A DNA stretch of 64,000 nt from Vibrio sp. SCSIO 43135 (GTDB lineage Bacteria > Pseudomonadota > Gammaproteobacteria > Enterobacterales > Vibrionaceae), in the NCBI RefSeq assembly GCF_023716665.1, contig NZ_CP071859.1, positions 2,852,001-2,916,000 of the forward strand, in the 5' to 3' direction. Within the stretch, counting starts at the first letter, position 1. Every line of letters starts with the position of its first letter. Under the pieces are notes generated by a model. That model did no database searches. It saw only the letters and a program-made list of their open reading frames with translations, and was not told where the DNA came from. The translations under genes were made by a program, and so were the position numbers. Below are positions 10,205 to 20,574 of the stretch, in pieces.

Positions 10205-10344
10205 TTTATTCTCCAATTTGTAGGCTAACCTTCTGTCGTTATACATAAATATCATTTTTATGACTGGTACGTACGACTCAGTTGTACCAATATAGCTATA
10301 TGTTTACAGATTGTCTTTAAACACCAAGCGGATAATTAGACTTG

Positions 10345-11325
10345 ATGCGAAATATTTTTCATGCAATTGCATTGTTATTTGTCATCGTTACGTTAAATGG
10401 ATGCTTTTTCTCCAGTAACGATGACCAACGTTGGGAGTTAGAACCAAAAGGAACAACTAGCTTTGCGCTCAGCAGAGACGCTCGCTTTGCGTTAATATAC
10501 TCTAAGTCCCAGCACCTTGTTCTGTGGGACCTAGCCCAGAACCAACTACTCGCGAAACTTGGTGAACAAGACCAGCAAGCCAATACCGTATCAAGAATCC
10601 GAATATCAGATAATGGCCGCTATGCCATCACTGCCAGCCAAATCAACTTTGCGGTCTGGGATCTGTCTTGGACTCAAGCTGAAGGGCTTTGGTCTATCTC
10701 TGACGGGTTGATTCGAGACGTCGATATCTCCAGCAATGGCGAGCAAGTCATACTCGGCTTATCCAATGGCAAAGCAATTTACGTAAACTTAGTCACCGGA
10801 CGACGACTTGAGTTCCTTGCACACCAAGAAAAAGTCAATTCTGTCGCTCTTTCCCCAAATGGAAAATACGCGCTGTCAGGAGGCAACGACTACACAGCCT
10901 ATCTATGGGACACCGAAACAGGGCTGATAATACGCACCTTTGAACATGAACAGCGTATCAATCGAGTCGCACTACAAAGAGATGGCTTATATGCATTTAC
11001 ATCCGACGGCGGTAATCAGGCAATCATCTGGGACTTAAAGACAGGAGAACAGATTAGCCAGCTTAAGAGCTTATCTCGACAGCTGATCTTCTCCAGCGCC
11101 CGCTTTTCAGATGATGGCCAGTACTTAGTTACTGGTACTCCTTCCAGCCGTATCCATGTTTGGGAGACCCAAACAGGCAAACGAATAGAGGGCTTTGAAG
11201 CCGAACCATTAAAAGATGCTCGCCCACCGCGTGCGGTAGTGTATGATGCAGCATTCGACCACCAGCAACGTGTTATCTCTGGCACATCCGCTGGTATTGC
11301 ACAGGCGTGGAAATTAAATGACTGA
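10345..11325 (+). CDS. WD40-repeat lipoprotein, function unknown
   Basis: A 326-residue protein with a lipoprotein signal: a hydrophobic stretch followed by LNGC, with the cysteine at residue 20, counted from the ATG at 10345 (a TTG one codon upstream is less likely). The mature part is a run of about six or seven WD40-like blades, recognised by repeated WDL/WDT endings such as VLWDLAQ, AVWDLSW, YLWDTET, IIWDLKT and HVWETQT. It should fold as a beta-propeller at the periplasmic face of a membrane. It overlaps slyX by 8 bp, so the two are cotranscribed and probably coupled. Partner and role are not known. Confidence 0.85.
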   Translation: MRNIFHAIALLFVIVTLNGCFFSSNDDQRWELEPKGTTSFALSRDARFALIYSKSQHLVLWDLAQNQLLAKLGEQDQQANTVSRIRISDNGRYAITASQINFAVWDLSWTQAEGLWSISDGLIRDVDISSNGEQVILGLSNGKAIYVNLVTGRRLEFLAHQEKVNSVALSPNGKYALSGGNDYTAYLWDTETGLIIRTFEHEQRINRVALQRDGLYAFTSDGGNQAIIWDLKTGEQISQLKSLSRQLIFSSARFSDDGQYLVTGTPSSRIHVWETQTGKRIEGFEAEPLKDARPPRAVVYDAAFDHQQRVISGTSAGIAQAWKLND

Positions 11326-11545
11326 AAAGACAATTCAAGCTCTTGAAAACCGAATTAACGACCTAGAGTGTCAACTGGCTTTCCAAGAACAGACTATTGA
11401 TGAGCTCAACAGTGCGCTGAGTGAGCAACAATTGCTGATAGGTAAAATGCAAGACCAAATGAAGTACGTCGCGGGTAAGATTAAAAACATGGATACTTCA
11501 AACTTGGCCGATCCATCTGAAGAGACACCGCCACCTCATTATTAA
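11318..11545 (+). CDS. slyX: SlyX family coiled-coil protein
   Basis: Short acidic coiled-coil protein of 75 residues. The heptad pattern runs from about residue 5 to 55 ([20 protein letters not shown] and onward), and the C terminus ends PPPHY, as in SlyX. The family has no settled function. It overlaps the end of the WD40 lipoprotein gene by 8 bp and lies near fkpA; slyX and fkpA are also neighbours in E. coli. Confidence 0.9.
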   Translation: MTEKTIQALENRINDLECQLAFQEQTIDELNSALSEQQLLIGKMQDQMKYVAGKIKNMDTSNLADPSEETPPPHY

Positions 11546-11557
11546 TCGAGTTCTCAG

Positions 11558-11589
11558 GTGATTGCCTAACCAAAGATATAGGCAATCAC
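11558..11589. other. Long inverted repeat between slyX and yjeT ends
   Basis: GTGATTGCCTA (11558-11568) pairs perfectly with TAGGCAATCAC (11579-11589) around a 10-nt loop. It lies where two genes converge and spans the stop codon of the minus-strand gene. There is no clear T run on either side, so a transcript-end or stability role is a guess. Confidence 0.6.
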
Positions 11590-11751
11590 AGCTCCCGCAA
11601 CGACCAAGCAACCACCAACTCGACGCAATAGATTATCTGGCAACTCACTCAACTGAGCGACCATGTTTCGCCAGCCATTAGGCGCAATCAAGGGCCCTAG
11701 CCCTTCAACAATCAACACTAAGCCAATCGCTAGCCAAATTGAGTTCGACAT
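11566..11751 (-). CDS. DUF2065 family membrane protein (YjeT-like)
   Basis: Small inner-membrane protein of 61 residues. The start at 11751 is chosen because GAGGTAATA precedes it; an upstream in-frame start lacks such a site. Two hydrophobic segments flank a short loop: IWLAIGLVLIVEGLGPLIAP and a C-terminal VGGCLVVAGAVIAYIFG. The family sits next to hflC in E. coli (yjeT), as it does here (75 bp downstream of hflC, past a terminator). Function is unknown. Confidence 0.85.
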   Translation of the reverse strand: MSNSIWLAIGLVLIVEGLGPLIAPNGWRNMVAQLSELPDNLLRRVGGCLVVAGAVIAYIFG

Positions 11752-11773
11752 TATTACCTCTATATATTTAATC

Positions 11774-11808
11774 AAAAAATAAAGGCCCCTAAGATTAGGG
11801 GCCTTTAT
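11774..11808 (-). terminator. Terminator after hflC
   Basis: Ten-pair stem AAAGGCCCCT/AGGGGCCTTT (11781-11790, 11797-11806) followed by ATTTTTTGAT on the minus strand. It ends the long tsaE-to-hflC run. Confidence 0.88.
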
Positions 11809-11825
11809 TGTTACTAGTGCTGAGA

Positions 11826-12803
11826 TTATTTCGCAGCTGCGCCAGAAGCGTTATTCATGTACTGGAAGAAGTCACTCTTCGGATCCAATACTAGGATATC
11901 ACTCTTCTCACTGAATGATTTCTCATAGGCTTTCAAAGAACGCATGAAGCTAAAGAACTCAGGATCTTTGTTGTAGGCATCAGAGTAAATCTTCGCTGCT
12001 TTAGCGTCTGCTTCACCTCGTGTTACACGAGCTGTTTTGTCAGCTTCAGCAAGGACGGTTGCGACTTCAAGTTCAGCTTGTGCACGGATAACTTCCGCAC
12101 GCTCACGACCTTGAGAACGGTGCTTACGCGCTACAGATTCACGCTCTGCACGCATACGACGGTAGATAGACTCACTGATTTCATCTGGCAGGTTAATCTT
12201 CTTCATACGGAAGTCGACAATTTCCACACCTAAATCTTCCAGTGCACTGTCTGTTGTGCCCGCAAGAACATTTTCCATGATCTTGTCGCGCTCACCATCA
12301 ATCTCTAGTGCTTCTTTCGCAGCTTCAGTCGCGACTTCTTCACTGTCGATGCTCTCTGGTAATACATCTCTATTACGAGGGCCCGATACAATCTGTTTGA
12401 TTTCACGTGCACCGATTTCAGAACGAAGTACGTCTGTTACCTTACGCTCAAGAAGCGCTTCAGCTGTTAGCACGTTACCGCCACCAGTAGTTAGGTAGAA
12501 ACGCCCGAAATCAGAGATACGCCACTTTACATAGGTATCGATGATAACGTCTTTTTTCTCTGACGTTACGAAGCGGTCAGAACGTCCATCCATCGTTTGG
12601 ATACGTGCATCAAGTGTCTTCACACGGTCAAACAAAGGCATTTTGAAGTGCAAGCCAGGCTCATAAATCTTCGACACACCATTGTCATCAAGAACACGGC
12701 CGAATCGGATTACCATACCGCGCTCGCCTTCTTGAATCACGAATACCGACATTAGCAATAGTACAATCGTTACTGCCAATACAGGGATCATTAACTTACG
12801 CAT
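11826..12803 (-). CDS. hflC: FtsH protease modulator HflC
   Basis: SPFH/prohibitin-domain membrane protein that with HflK forms a large periplasmic-facing cage around FtsH and tempers its proteolysis of membrane substrates. It has 325 residues: one N-terminal membrane helix (about 5-22), the SPFH domain beginning EGERGMVIRFGRV, and a charged coiled coil rich in Arg, Ala and Glu (about 215-275). It begins 2 bp after the hflK stop, the normal hflK-hflC pairing. Confidence 0.97.
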   Translation of the reverse strand: MRKLMIPVLAVTIVLLLMSVFVIQEGERGMVIRFGRVLDDNGVSKIYEPGLHFKMPLFDRVKTLDARIQTMDGRSDRFVTSEKKDVIIDTYVKWRISDFGRFYLTTGGGNVLTAEALLERKVTDVLRSEIGAREIKQIVSGPRNRDVLPESIDSEEVATEAAKEALEIDGERDKIMENVLAGTTDSALEDLGVEIVDFRMKKINLPDEISESIYRRMRAERESVARKHRSQGRERAEVIRAQAELEVATVLAEADKTARVTRGEADAKAAKIYSDAYNKDPEFFSFMRSLKAYEKSFSEKSDILVLDPKSDFFQYMNNASGAAAK

Positions 12804-12805
12804 TC

Positions 12806-13996
12806 TTAATATCTCCCTTGACGTGAACCAGTAGAACGAGATTGTGAATCATTGCTTGTCTCAGTGCCTTGCGACTCAAGTTCAATTTTGTCGTATGCTG
12901 ATGAAGACTTAGTGCTACGTTTAGTCTGAGTTTTACCTTCCTGACCTGCTAGCTTATCGATTGGCAAGTAAAGTAGGTTGCCGCTCGATTCAGAATCAAT
13001 CAACACTTTCGACGTACTTGAGTAAACCTGCTCCATTGTGTCTAGGTATAGACGGTTACGAGTAACCTCTGGAGCCGCTTGATATTCAGGAAGCAGTTTT
13101 TCAAACTGAGCGACTTGACCAAATGCTTCGTTCACTACGCGTTCAGAGTAACCAAGTGCTTCTTTCTTCAAACGTTCAGCACGACCCGTCGCTTTCGGTA
13201 GAATATCGTTACGGTAAGCTTCAGCTTCACGTTCAAAACGCTCTTCATCTTCTCGCGCCGCGATTGCATCATCAAATGCATCTTTCACTTGCTCTGGCGG
13301 ACGCGCTGATTGGAAGTTCACATCCACAATCACTAAGCCCATATCATAGCCATCGATAATTTGATTTAGCGTTTCTTGTGTGCTTTGGCGGATTTGCTGA
13401 CGACCACTTGTTAGGATGCTATCCATTAGAGAGTCACCAATCACAGCACGTAGTGCAGAGTCAGTCGCTTGACGTAAGCTATCGTCAGCATTTGTTACTC
13501 GGTACAAGTATTTGTATGGGTCAGCAACACGGTATTGAACGTCCATACCAACTGTTACTACGTTTTCATCTTTAGTCAGCATTAGACCAGATGCACGCAA
13601 TGAACGGATAGATTGAACATTAACCGGTTCGTACTCATCGATAAAACGAGGGCGCCAGTTCAGGCCTGGATCGACGATGCGATCAAACTTACCTAAACGA
13701 GTAACTACACCACGTTCTGTTTCACCAATGGTATAGAAGCCTGCAAAGAACCAAATTGCTACGGCAATCGCTGCGATGACACCAAATCCTAGTGCCCCAC
13801 CATTGCCAATAGATGGGCCTTTGCCACCCTTATTACCAAACTTGCCACCCAGCTTTTGACTCAGTTTGTTAAATACTTCGTCTAAATCTGGCGGCCCTTG
13901 ATCACGGCCACCTTTGTTACCACGATTATTATTACCCCAAGGGTCATTATCGCGGCCATTGTTGCCGTTGTTGTTACCAGGCTCATTCCACGCCAT
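12806..13996 (-). CDS. hflK: FtsH protease modulator HflK
   Basis: Partner of HflC in the FtsH-associated SPFH complex. The 396-residue protein opens with a Gly/Asn-rich cytoplasmic tail (about residues 1-65), then a membrane helix (about 70-92), the SPFH domain (GETERGVVTRLGKFDRIVDP) and a coiled coil. The C-terminal tail is rich in Ser, Thr and Gln. It lies 45 bp after hflX. The low-complexity N terminus is usual for HflK and not a sign of a wrong start. Confidence 0.97.
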   Translation of the reverse strand: MAWNEPGNNNGNNGRDNDPWGNNNRGNKGGRDQGPPDLDEVFNKLSQKLGGKFGNKGGKGPSIGNGGALGFGVIAAIAVAIWFFAGFYTIGETERGVVTRLGKFDRIVDPGLNWRPRFIDEYEPVNVQSIRSLRASGLMLTKDENVVTVGMDVQYRVADPYKYLYRVTNADDSLRQATDSALRAVIGDSLMDSILTSGRQQIRQSTQETLNQIIDGYDMGLVIVDVNFQSARPPEQVKDAFDDAIAAREDEERFEREAEAYRNDILPKATGRAERLKKEALGYSERVVNEAFGQVAQFEKLLPEYQAAPEVTRNRLYLDTMEQVYSSTSKVLIDSESSGNLLYLPIDKLAGQEGKTQTKRSTKSSSAYDKIELESQGTETSNDSQSRSTGSRQGRY

Positions 13997-14041
13997 TAGA
14001 AAGCTCCATCATTAGATATGACGTTATACTGTAGCAGTCCT

Positions 14042-15331
14042 TTAAGTAACTATAAAGTCACATAAAACTGCCTCTTCTCTTTTTTCAAGTCTAGACCAAT
14101 CTACCTGTTGCATTCGAACATCGATCAACAGGTTACCTTCCTGGTCATATTCTTCTCGTTGAATACATTTCATTTTGAAGAATGTGCTACGTATGCGCCC
14201 TTGATGCAGGGGAGGTATACGCAGTCGGTACTGAACCATCTGACTCGCAAGACGTTCCGTCAATGCTTCAAAAAGCAGTTCAATACCTAAACCTTCCATT
14301 GCTGAAACCCACACAGCTCGCGGTACGCCTTCTTCGTCTCGCTCAATTCGGGGTTTCTGGTCTTCTAGATTATCAATCTTGTTCATGATGACGAGCGTCG
14401 GCACTTCGTGCGCATCGATCTCTTCTAGCACGTCATGAACAGCTTGAATGTTCTCACGAAAACGGTCATCACTCGCATCAACAACATGTAACAAAATGTC
14501 AGCTTCCTGAGTTTCTTGTAACGTTGCTTTAAATGCAGCCACTAAGTCATGTGGCAAGTGACGAATGAAGCCCACCGTATCTGCCAAAATTGCCGGTCCA
14601 ACATCCGCAAGTTCGATCTTACGTAAAGTAGGATCCAGTGTCGCAAATAATTGATCGGCGGCATACACGCCAGCTTCAGTAATACGGTTAAATAATGTCG
14701 ATTTTCCCGCATTGGTATAACCGACTAATGATACTGTCGGTATTTCAGCTCGGTTTCGAGCACGACGACCTTGCTCTCGCTGCTTGGCCACTTTTTCAAG
14801 TCGACGCAAGATAGCTTTAATACGATCACGCAGTAGACGTCGATCCGTCTCTAACTGTGTTTCACCTGGTCCACGTAAACCAATACCGCCTTTCTGCCTC
14901 TCTAGGTGAGTCCAACCTCGAATAAGGCGGGTGGATATATGGCGTAGTTGAGCAAGCTCGACCTGTAATTTACCTTCGTGCGTTCGAGCACGCTGAGCAA
15001 ATATATCCAGTATCAAACCGGTACGATCTAATACTCGGCATTTACACAGAGCTTCTAGGTTACGTTCTTGGGCAGGGGAAAGAGCATGATTAAAGATCAC
15101 TATATCTGCACCCGCTAACTGAACAGCTTGTGCAATTTCCTGAGCTTTACCTTCTCCAACATAGTATTTAGGGTGAGGAGACTGACGACTGCCAGTAATC
15201 ACTTGCAGTGACGACACTCCTGCAGAAGACACAAGCATTTCAAATTCGCTTAAGTCTTCCCACTCACCCTCTTGCGTGAAGTTGATATGAACAAGTACGG
15301 CTCGCTCACCGGCTTCATAACGGTCAAACAA
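14042..15331 (-). CDS. hflX: Ribosome-associated GTPase HflX
   Basis: GTPase of the Obg-HflX class that splits stalled 70S ribosomes after heat or other stress. The 429 residues include the N-terminal HflX domain (GEGKAQEIAQAVQLAGAD), a helical linker with ERQKGGIGLRGPGETQLETD, and the G domain with GYTNAGKST near 207, DTVGF near 250 and NKID near 320. The start codon is TTG, backed by an AAGGAG box 8 nt upstream. It follows hfq by 35 bp and precedes hflK, matching the E. coli order. Confidence 0.95.
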   Translation of the reverse strand: MFDRYEAGERAVLVHINFTQEGEWEDLSEFEMLVSSAGVSSLQVITGSRQSPHPKYYVGEGKAQEIAQAVQLAGADIVIFNHALSPAQERNLEALCKCRVLDRTGLILDIFAQRARTHEGKLQVELAQLRHISTRLIRGWTHLERQKGGIGLRGPGETQLETDRRLLRDRIKAILRRLEKVAKQREQGRRARNRAEIPTVSLVGYTNAGKSTLFNRITEAGVYAADQLFATLDPTLRKIELADVGPAILADTVGFIRHLPHDLVAAFKATLQETQEADILLHVVDASDDRFRENIQAVHDVLEEIDAHEVPTLVIMNKIDNLEDQKPRIERDEEGVPRAVWVSAMEGLGIELLFEALTERLASQMVQYRLRIPPLHQGRIRSTFFKMKCIQREEYDQEGNLLIDVRMQQVDWSRLEKREEAVLCDFIVT

Positions 15332-15366
15332 GCAACCAACTCCTTATGATGATTGGTAGTAGAGAA

Positions 15367-15669
<303 letters not shown>

Positions 15670-15835
15670 CTAGTGGTTTAGTGCAAATATTTTGGTGCAG
15701 CCTTTGCATCTGAGCTAAACGAATAATAATCACCCCGTTGTTACTCTTTAATGAAGGCAATACCAACATTTTTCAAGTAACGAATCCTTCACAGGGCACA
15801 TGCACGCAAAAGCGATCACATTATACACAGCTAAC

Positions 15836-16768
15836 TTAATCAGATGCTATTGCATTCGATACAGTTTCTAGCGCTTGTTCAATGTTTTCACTATCTAACC
15901 AAGTTAAATCATCCCAGCTGCGTAACCAGGTGATCTGACGCTTGGCCAATTGACGGGTCGCACAAACTCCACGAAAAATCGCTTCGTCCAATGTACAGTT
16001 CCCATCCAAATAGTCCCACATCTGTCGATACCCGACACAACGAATCGACGGTAAATCAGGGTGAAGATCCTTTCTGGCGTGCAACGCCTTCATTTCTTCT
16101 TCAAATCCCGCTTCGATCATTTTGTCAAAACGCAGTTCAATTCGACGATGGAGCTCAGCCCTTTCCTTGGGAGCTATTGCAAACTGTTTTACACGAAACG
16201 GCAGGCTTTCACCTTTGGTTTCGGTCAGCTCAGTAAGAGTTTTACCCGAAATTCGATAAACTTCCAATGCCCTTGATAATCTTTGTGGATCATTAGGGTG
16301 AATTCTTGCGCCTGAAACAGGATCTATTTCCTTCAGTTGATCGTGTAATGCTCCCCAGCCGAACTCGGCAGCTTCTTGCTCAATTTGCTGACGAATAGCT
16401 ACATCTGCAGCCGGAAGCGGAGACAACCCTTCTAGCAACGCTTTGTAATACAGCATCGTCCCTCCCACTAGTAGTGGGATCTTGCCCTGTGCAACAATGT
16501 TGTTCATTGCTTCAAGTGCATCCCGACGAAAATCAGCTGCTGAATAGGCTTCACTCGGGTCGAGAATGTCAATCAACTGATGTGGAGCAAGCTCCAACTC
16601 TTTCTCATCAGGTTTTGCTGTTCCGATATCCATCCCTTTGTAAATCAGGGCAGAATCCACACTGATGATCTCTACAGGAAATTTTTGGCGCAGTCGAATA
16701 GCCAAATCAGTTTTTCCTGACGCTGTTGGCCCCATTAAAAATAGAGCTAAAGGGAGTGTTTTGTTCAT
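15836..16768 (-). CDS. miaA: tRNA dimethylallyltransferase
   Basis: Adds a dimethylallyl group to A37 of tRNAs reading codons that begin with U, the first step toward ms2i6A. The 310 residues start with a P-loop, [15 protein letters not shown], followed by the substrate-binding [19 protein letters not shown] segment and the [12 protein letters not shown] motif. Its start lies 14 bp after the mutL stop, and hfq follows, the conserved mutL-miaA-hfq order. Confidence 0.97.
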   Translation of the reverse strand: MNKTLPLALFLMGPTASGKTDLAIRLRQKFPVEIISVDSALIYKGMDIGTAKPDEKELELAPHQLIDILDPSEAYSAADFRRDALEAMNNIVAQGKIPLLVGGTMLYYKALLEGLSPLPAADVAIRQQIEQEAAEFGWGALHDQLKEIDPVSGARIHPNDPQRLSRALEVYRISGKTLTELTETKGESLPFRVKQFAIAPKERAELHRRIELRFDKMIEAGFEEEMKALHARKDLHPDLPSIRCVGYRQMWDYLDGNCTLDEAIFRGVCATRQLAKRQITWLRSWDDLTWLDSENIEQALETVSNAIASD

Positions 16769-16782
16769 GTTTACTTATATGT

Positions 16783-18831
16783 TTATGGCATTAGTGCCGC
16801 TATGGTCGCTTCAAAATTAACAGGACGAACAAAGCTAGGATCATCTAAAGGTAGTTGACCGTGCCAAAGCTGTTCTAGTTCCGCAATAATTTGAATTCCT
16901 TCGGATAAAGTGTAGTCACTTTTCACTTGAGTGATGTTTTGCGCAAGCCAATCCGCCAACAAACGCGCGCTCTTCTGGCTTGCTTCCTGACCATCATCAA
17001 ACGAAGCGACGTAAGATAACAGATCTGGGATCAGCTTTTGCAAGTTTTGTTGTCGCAAAGGTTGTGGGACCCCCATAACCATTACCGTTGAGGTATGTCT
17101 CGCCTTAAATTCAATCCCAAATAACCCGAACAACTCACTGGCTTGCTCGATGAGGGTCACTTCATCAGTGGTTAACTTCAAGGAGAGCGGAACCAATAAA
17201 GGTTGGGACTTTAGCGCTTCTATACCTGTTTCTAACTGCCCGCGAGTTCTCAGCCACTCCGCTTTAGCGAGTGATACCAGTGCCACGCCATACTTTGACC
17301 CCATGACTAAGTATTGGCTATGGGATACAGCAATCGCTTTGCCTAAGGTTTCCACCTTCTCATCATGTGTACCTATTGGTTGAGAGCCACTTGATTTGTC
17401 AGGTTTGCTAGTTAGCTCAGAACCAAAGTCAGGCGTTTGCATAAGCTCATTGTAAGCTCTGACTTCTTGCTTACTTGGCGCTGGAGCAGAATATCGTTCT
17501 TGCTGCTTAGATGACTGTGGCTTGTTTGGTTTAGCCGTCTCTATCCATTCACTGCGCGCCGAAGTTTCGTTAACCGAAAAAGCAGGCTTGGATTCTGCTA
17601 CTTCTCGTTTGCGAGGGTATGCAGGGGTATTTTCAATCGCTTGAAATACACGCTGTTCAACATCGTTATAAGCATCAGTACGGCCACTTTCTCCGTGGTG
17701 TACCTGAGCAGTATGTCCTGGAGAATCACTGTGTTGAAACGTTGCCGTAGACGGCTGCGCATTAGACTCCGGTGAAACGCTCTCTGCCGCTTGATGAAAA
17801 GCAGACTGAGGAACTTGAGGCGTTTCAATATGAGCGCTCTGTACTAGGGCATCGCTCAACGCTTGATAAATGAAATCATGCACTAACCTCGCTTGATGGA
17901 AACGAACTTCATGCTTCGCCGGATGAACGTTCACATCTACTTGGTGTGGATCAATTTCAATAAACAATACATAGGTGGCAAATTGATCTGCTCTTAAGCT
18001 CGTTTCGTAACTTTGCCGAATCGCATGATTGATCAATTTGTCGCGCATCATACGACCGTTCACATAGCAGTATTGAAGATCGCTTTGCGCACGAGCTCCC
18101 TCTGGAGTGGAGATCCAGCCATGCAATTTAAGGCCTTGATGCTCCAACTCTATCTTCAACATATTACGAACAAACGCATTGCCACACACTGCCGCGATTC
18201 GTTTCTCTGCTTGAAGCTCGTTTTTTGCGGCTCTGTACTGACGAATCATCTTGCCGTTATGGCGCAGATTAATCGTCACATCAAACCGGCTTAATGCAAT
18301 ACGCTTAAGCAACTCATCAATATGAGTAAACTCAGTTTTCTCTGTACGCAAGAACTTGCGTCTTGCCGGAGTATTGAAGAACAGATCCAATACTTCGACT
18401 GATGTACCAATAGGGTGGGCAGCAGGTTGGATCTTCACTTCCATCTCGCGGCCTTCACTGTAAGCCGACCAAGCCTGATCCTGAGTTGCAGGTCGTGAAG
18501 TCATCGTCAAACGGCTTACTGAGCTAATACTGGCTAACGCTTCCCCACGAAAGCCTAAACTCACTATCGCCTCAAGATCATCTAAAGTGTGGATCTTTGA
18601 TGTCGCATGGCGGCTGAGCGCTAAGCCCAACTCCTCTTTAACAATGCCTTTGCCGTTATCTCGAATACGGATCAGTTTCGCTCCGCCTTTCTCAATATCA
18701 ATATCGATTCGAGTTGCACCGGAGTCTAAACTGTTCTCTACCAGCTCTTTAACCACCGATGCAGGGCGCTCTACCACTTCACCTGCGGCTATTTGGTTGG
18801 CTAAACGAGCTGGAAGGATCTTTATCGTCAT
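16783..18831 (-). CDS. mutL: DNA mismatch repair protein MutL
   Basis: GHKL ATPase that links MutS mismatch recognition to downstream strand cleavage. At 682 residues it is longer than the E. coli protein (615), with the extra length in the Ser/Pro/Gln-rich linker (about 340-480). ATPase motifs are clear: ELVENSLDSGATRIDIDI, RDNGKGI and GFRGEALASI. The C-terminal dimer domain lacks the DQHAxxExxxxE endonuclease motif; at the matching place it reads SLAKAEWLRTR. That fits a species using Dam and MutH. The gene starts 20 bp after the amiB stop. Confidence 0.96.
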   Translation of the reverse strand: MTIKILPARLANQIAAGEVVERPASVVKELVENSLDSGATRIDIDIEKGGAKLIRIRDNGKGIVKEELGLALSRHATSKIHTLDDLEAIVSLGFRGEALASISSVSRLTMTSRPATQDQAWSAYSEGREMEVKIQPAAHPIGTSVEVLDLFFNTPARRKFLRTEKTEFTHIDELLKRIALSRFDVTINLRHNGKMIRQYRAAKNELQAEKRIAAVCGNAFVRNMLKIELEHQGLKLHGWISTPEGARAQSDLQYCYVNGRMMRDKLINHAIRQSYETSLRADQFATYVLFIEIDPHQVDVNVHPAKHEVRFHQARLVHDFIYQALSDALVQSAHIETPQVPQSAFHQAAESVSPESNAQPSTATFQHSDSPGHTAQVHHGESGRTDAYNDVEQRVFQAIENTPAYPRKREVAESKPAFSVNETSARSEWIETAKPNKPQSSKQQERYSAPAPSKQEVRAYNELMQTPDFGSELTSKPDKSSGSQPIGTHDEKVETLGKAIAVSHSQYLVMGSKYGVALVSLAKAEWLRTRGQLETGIEALKSQPLLVPLSLKLTTDEVTLIEQASELFGLFGIEFKARHTSTVMVMGVPQPLRQQNLQKLIPDLLSYVASFDDGQEASQKSARLLADWLAQNITQVKSDYTLSEGIQIIAELEQLWHGQLPLDDPSFVRPVNFEATIAALMP

Positions 18832-18851
18832 TGTCGTGCCACTGGGTATTG

Positions 18852-20574
18852 CTACTTGTTTGGAATGATCAGGACTTGGCCAATAGCCAGTTCATCTGAA
18901 CGAAGTTTGTTGGCTTGACGAATGCTATTAACCGAAACGCCATATCGATTTGCAATCTTACCCAAAAATTCCCCTCGCTGTACTTTATGCTTCCTAACAG
19001 GAAGATCTTTCAAGCTAACGGTTATCTTAAGTTTCTGACCTAACCTGAGCGTATCTGATTTAAGGTTGTTCTCTCGCTTAATCGACGCCACCGTAACTTT
19101 ATACTTACTGGCTATCTTACCTAAGTACTCTCCCGACTTAACAACATGAGTCAATGTCTTTGTTTCAACAGGGTTCTTGGCAACAGGAACATGCACTGCA
19201 GAGGCAGCACCTGGAATCGTTAATACCTGACCAATCGCTAGGCTCGAACTTTTTAAGTTGTTAGTTTGCATCAGCTTGCTAGTTGAAGTGCCGTACTTTT
19301 TAGCAATAACAGAGAGTGACTCTCCGCGCTGGACCTTGTGCTTTTTCACTTTGCCACGATTAGCAAACAGAGTCCCTTCTGGAGGGTTAGCCTCAAAGTA
19401 TTGTACAACCGCTTTGGTTAACGCTCGTGCCAGCTTATCTTGGTGACTTCGCTGGAACAGCAGTCTTTCTTCAGTTGGGTTGGTAATGAACCCTGTTTCA
19501 ACTAATACCGATGGAATATCTGGCGACTTAAGTACTGCAAGGCTCGCGTTTACTGGCTCCTTCTTATGCAGCTTCACCCCTGCACGCGTCATTTCTCCCA
19601 AGAATTTTAGTCGCGAGCTTATAGCCTTCTTTTTGTGAGTGGCTAAACTGCAGGTCCAATAATGTTTGGCTCACGTTACGGTCAGTAGTGTTTTTGGCCA
19701 GCACCTGTCCCGCTCCACCTAATAACTCGGATTGTTGCTCATGGTTTTCTACCCAGCGAGCAATTTCAGAGTTGGCACGCTTAGTATTCAACACGAATAC
19801 CGAACCACCTCGCGGTTGAGGTGTATGAAATCCATCTGCGTGTATCGACATTAATAAGTGGGCTTTATTACGACGAGCGATCTCTGAGCGTTTATTTAAA
19901 TTCACAAAGTAATCGCCATTACGCGTTAATACTGCTTTCATACCCGGAATGGCATTGATGTGCGCTGCAATTTTCTTAGAAATCGCTAAGGTTGCATGCT
20001 TTTCATATTTCTTCGATGGGCCGATAGAGCCTGGGTCTTCACCACCGTGCCCAGCATCAATCGCGACAATAATATCGGCAGTACCAAGTAGCTGTGACGC
20101 ATCTTTACTCACCTGCGTTTTGCTAGAAGGCTTGCTGGCAACAGGAGTAGTCGATTTCTTCGCACTGTGTGGCAAATCGATCACTAAGCGGTGACCGTAC
20201 TGACCACCAGGCGTTGGGGCGAGCTTAAACAGTTGTGGTGAAACTTTAGTTTTAAGCTCAAAGACCAAACGATAAGTCGATTTGTTTGGAGGCGAGCTTT
20301 TACGAATTTTGGATAGCACCGGGCTGTCCGCCACATTCAAAGGCAGTTTGGTTTTCAAAGTCGTTTGCTTAAGGTCGACAACTAAACGACTTGGGCTACT
20401 CAACGTAAAGTAGCTATAGTCAGCCTCTGAACTGAGGTCGATCACCACTCGAGTTTCATCAGGTGAAGGCCAAACCCTAAGCCCTTCCAGCGCATTAGCT
20501 GAAACAACAGAAGGCAATATAGAAAGAGCAAGGGCGAAAAAAAGTAATACAGCCCGTATAGGTTTGATGATCAA
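18852..20574 (-). pseudogene. amiB: N-acetylmuramoyl-L-alanine amidase AmiB, frameshifted
   Basis: Periplasmic zinc amidase that splits septal murein. A signal peptide (about 1-26), an AMIN domain (about 28-130) and Amidase_3 (from IVAIDAGHGGEDPG) are read in one frame, giving 336 residues whose last ten are out of frame. The rest of Amidase_3, with the catalytic Glu in SVLVETGF, and three LysM repeats lie in the next frame (18852-19601). The frames join at residue 326: minus-strand CTTGGGAGAAATG should read CTTGGAGAAATG, so one extra G in a G run breaks it. The whole locus is 1723 bp, one more than a multiple of three. Without it the product would be about 573 residues. It may be a sequencing error, a real mutation or a recoding site. 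It overlaps tsaE by 4 bp. Confidence 0.88.
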
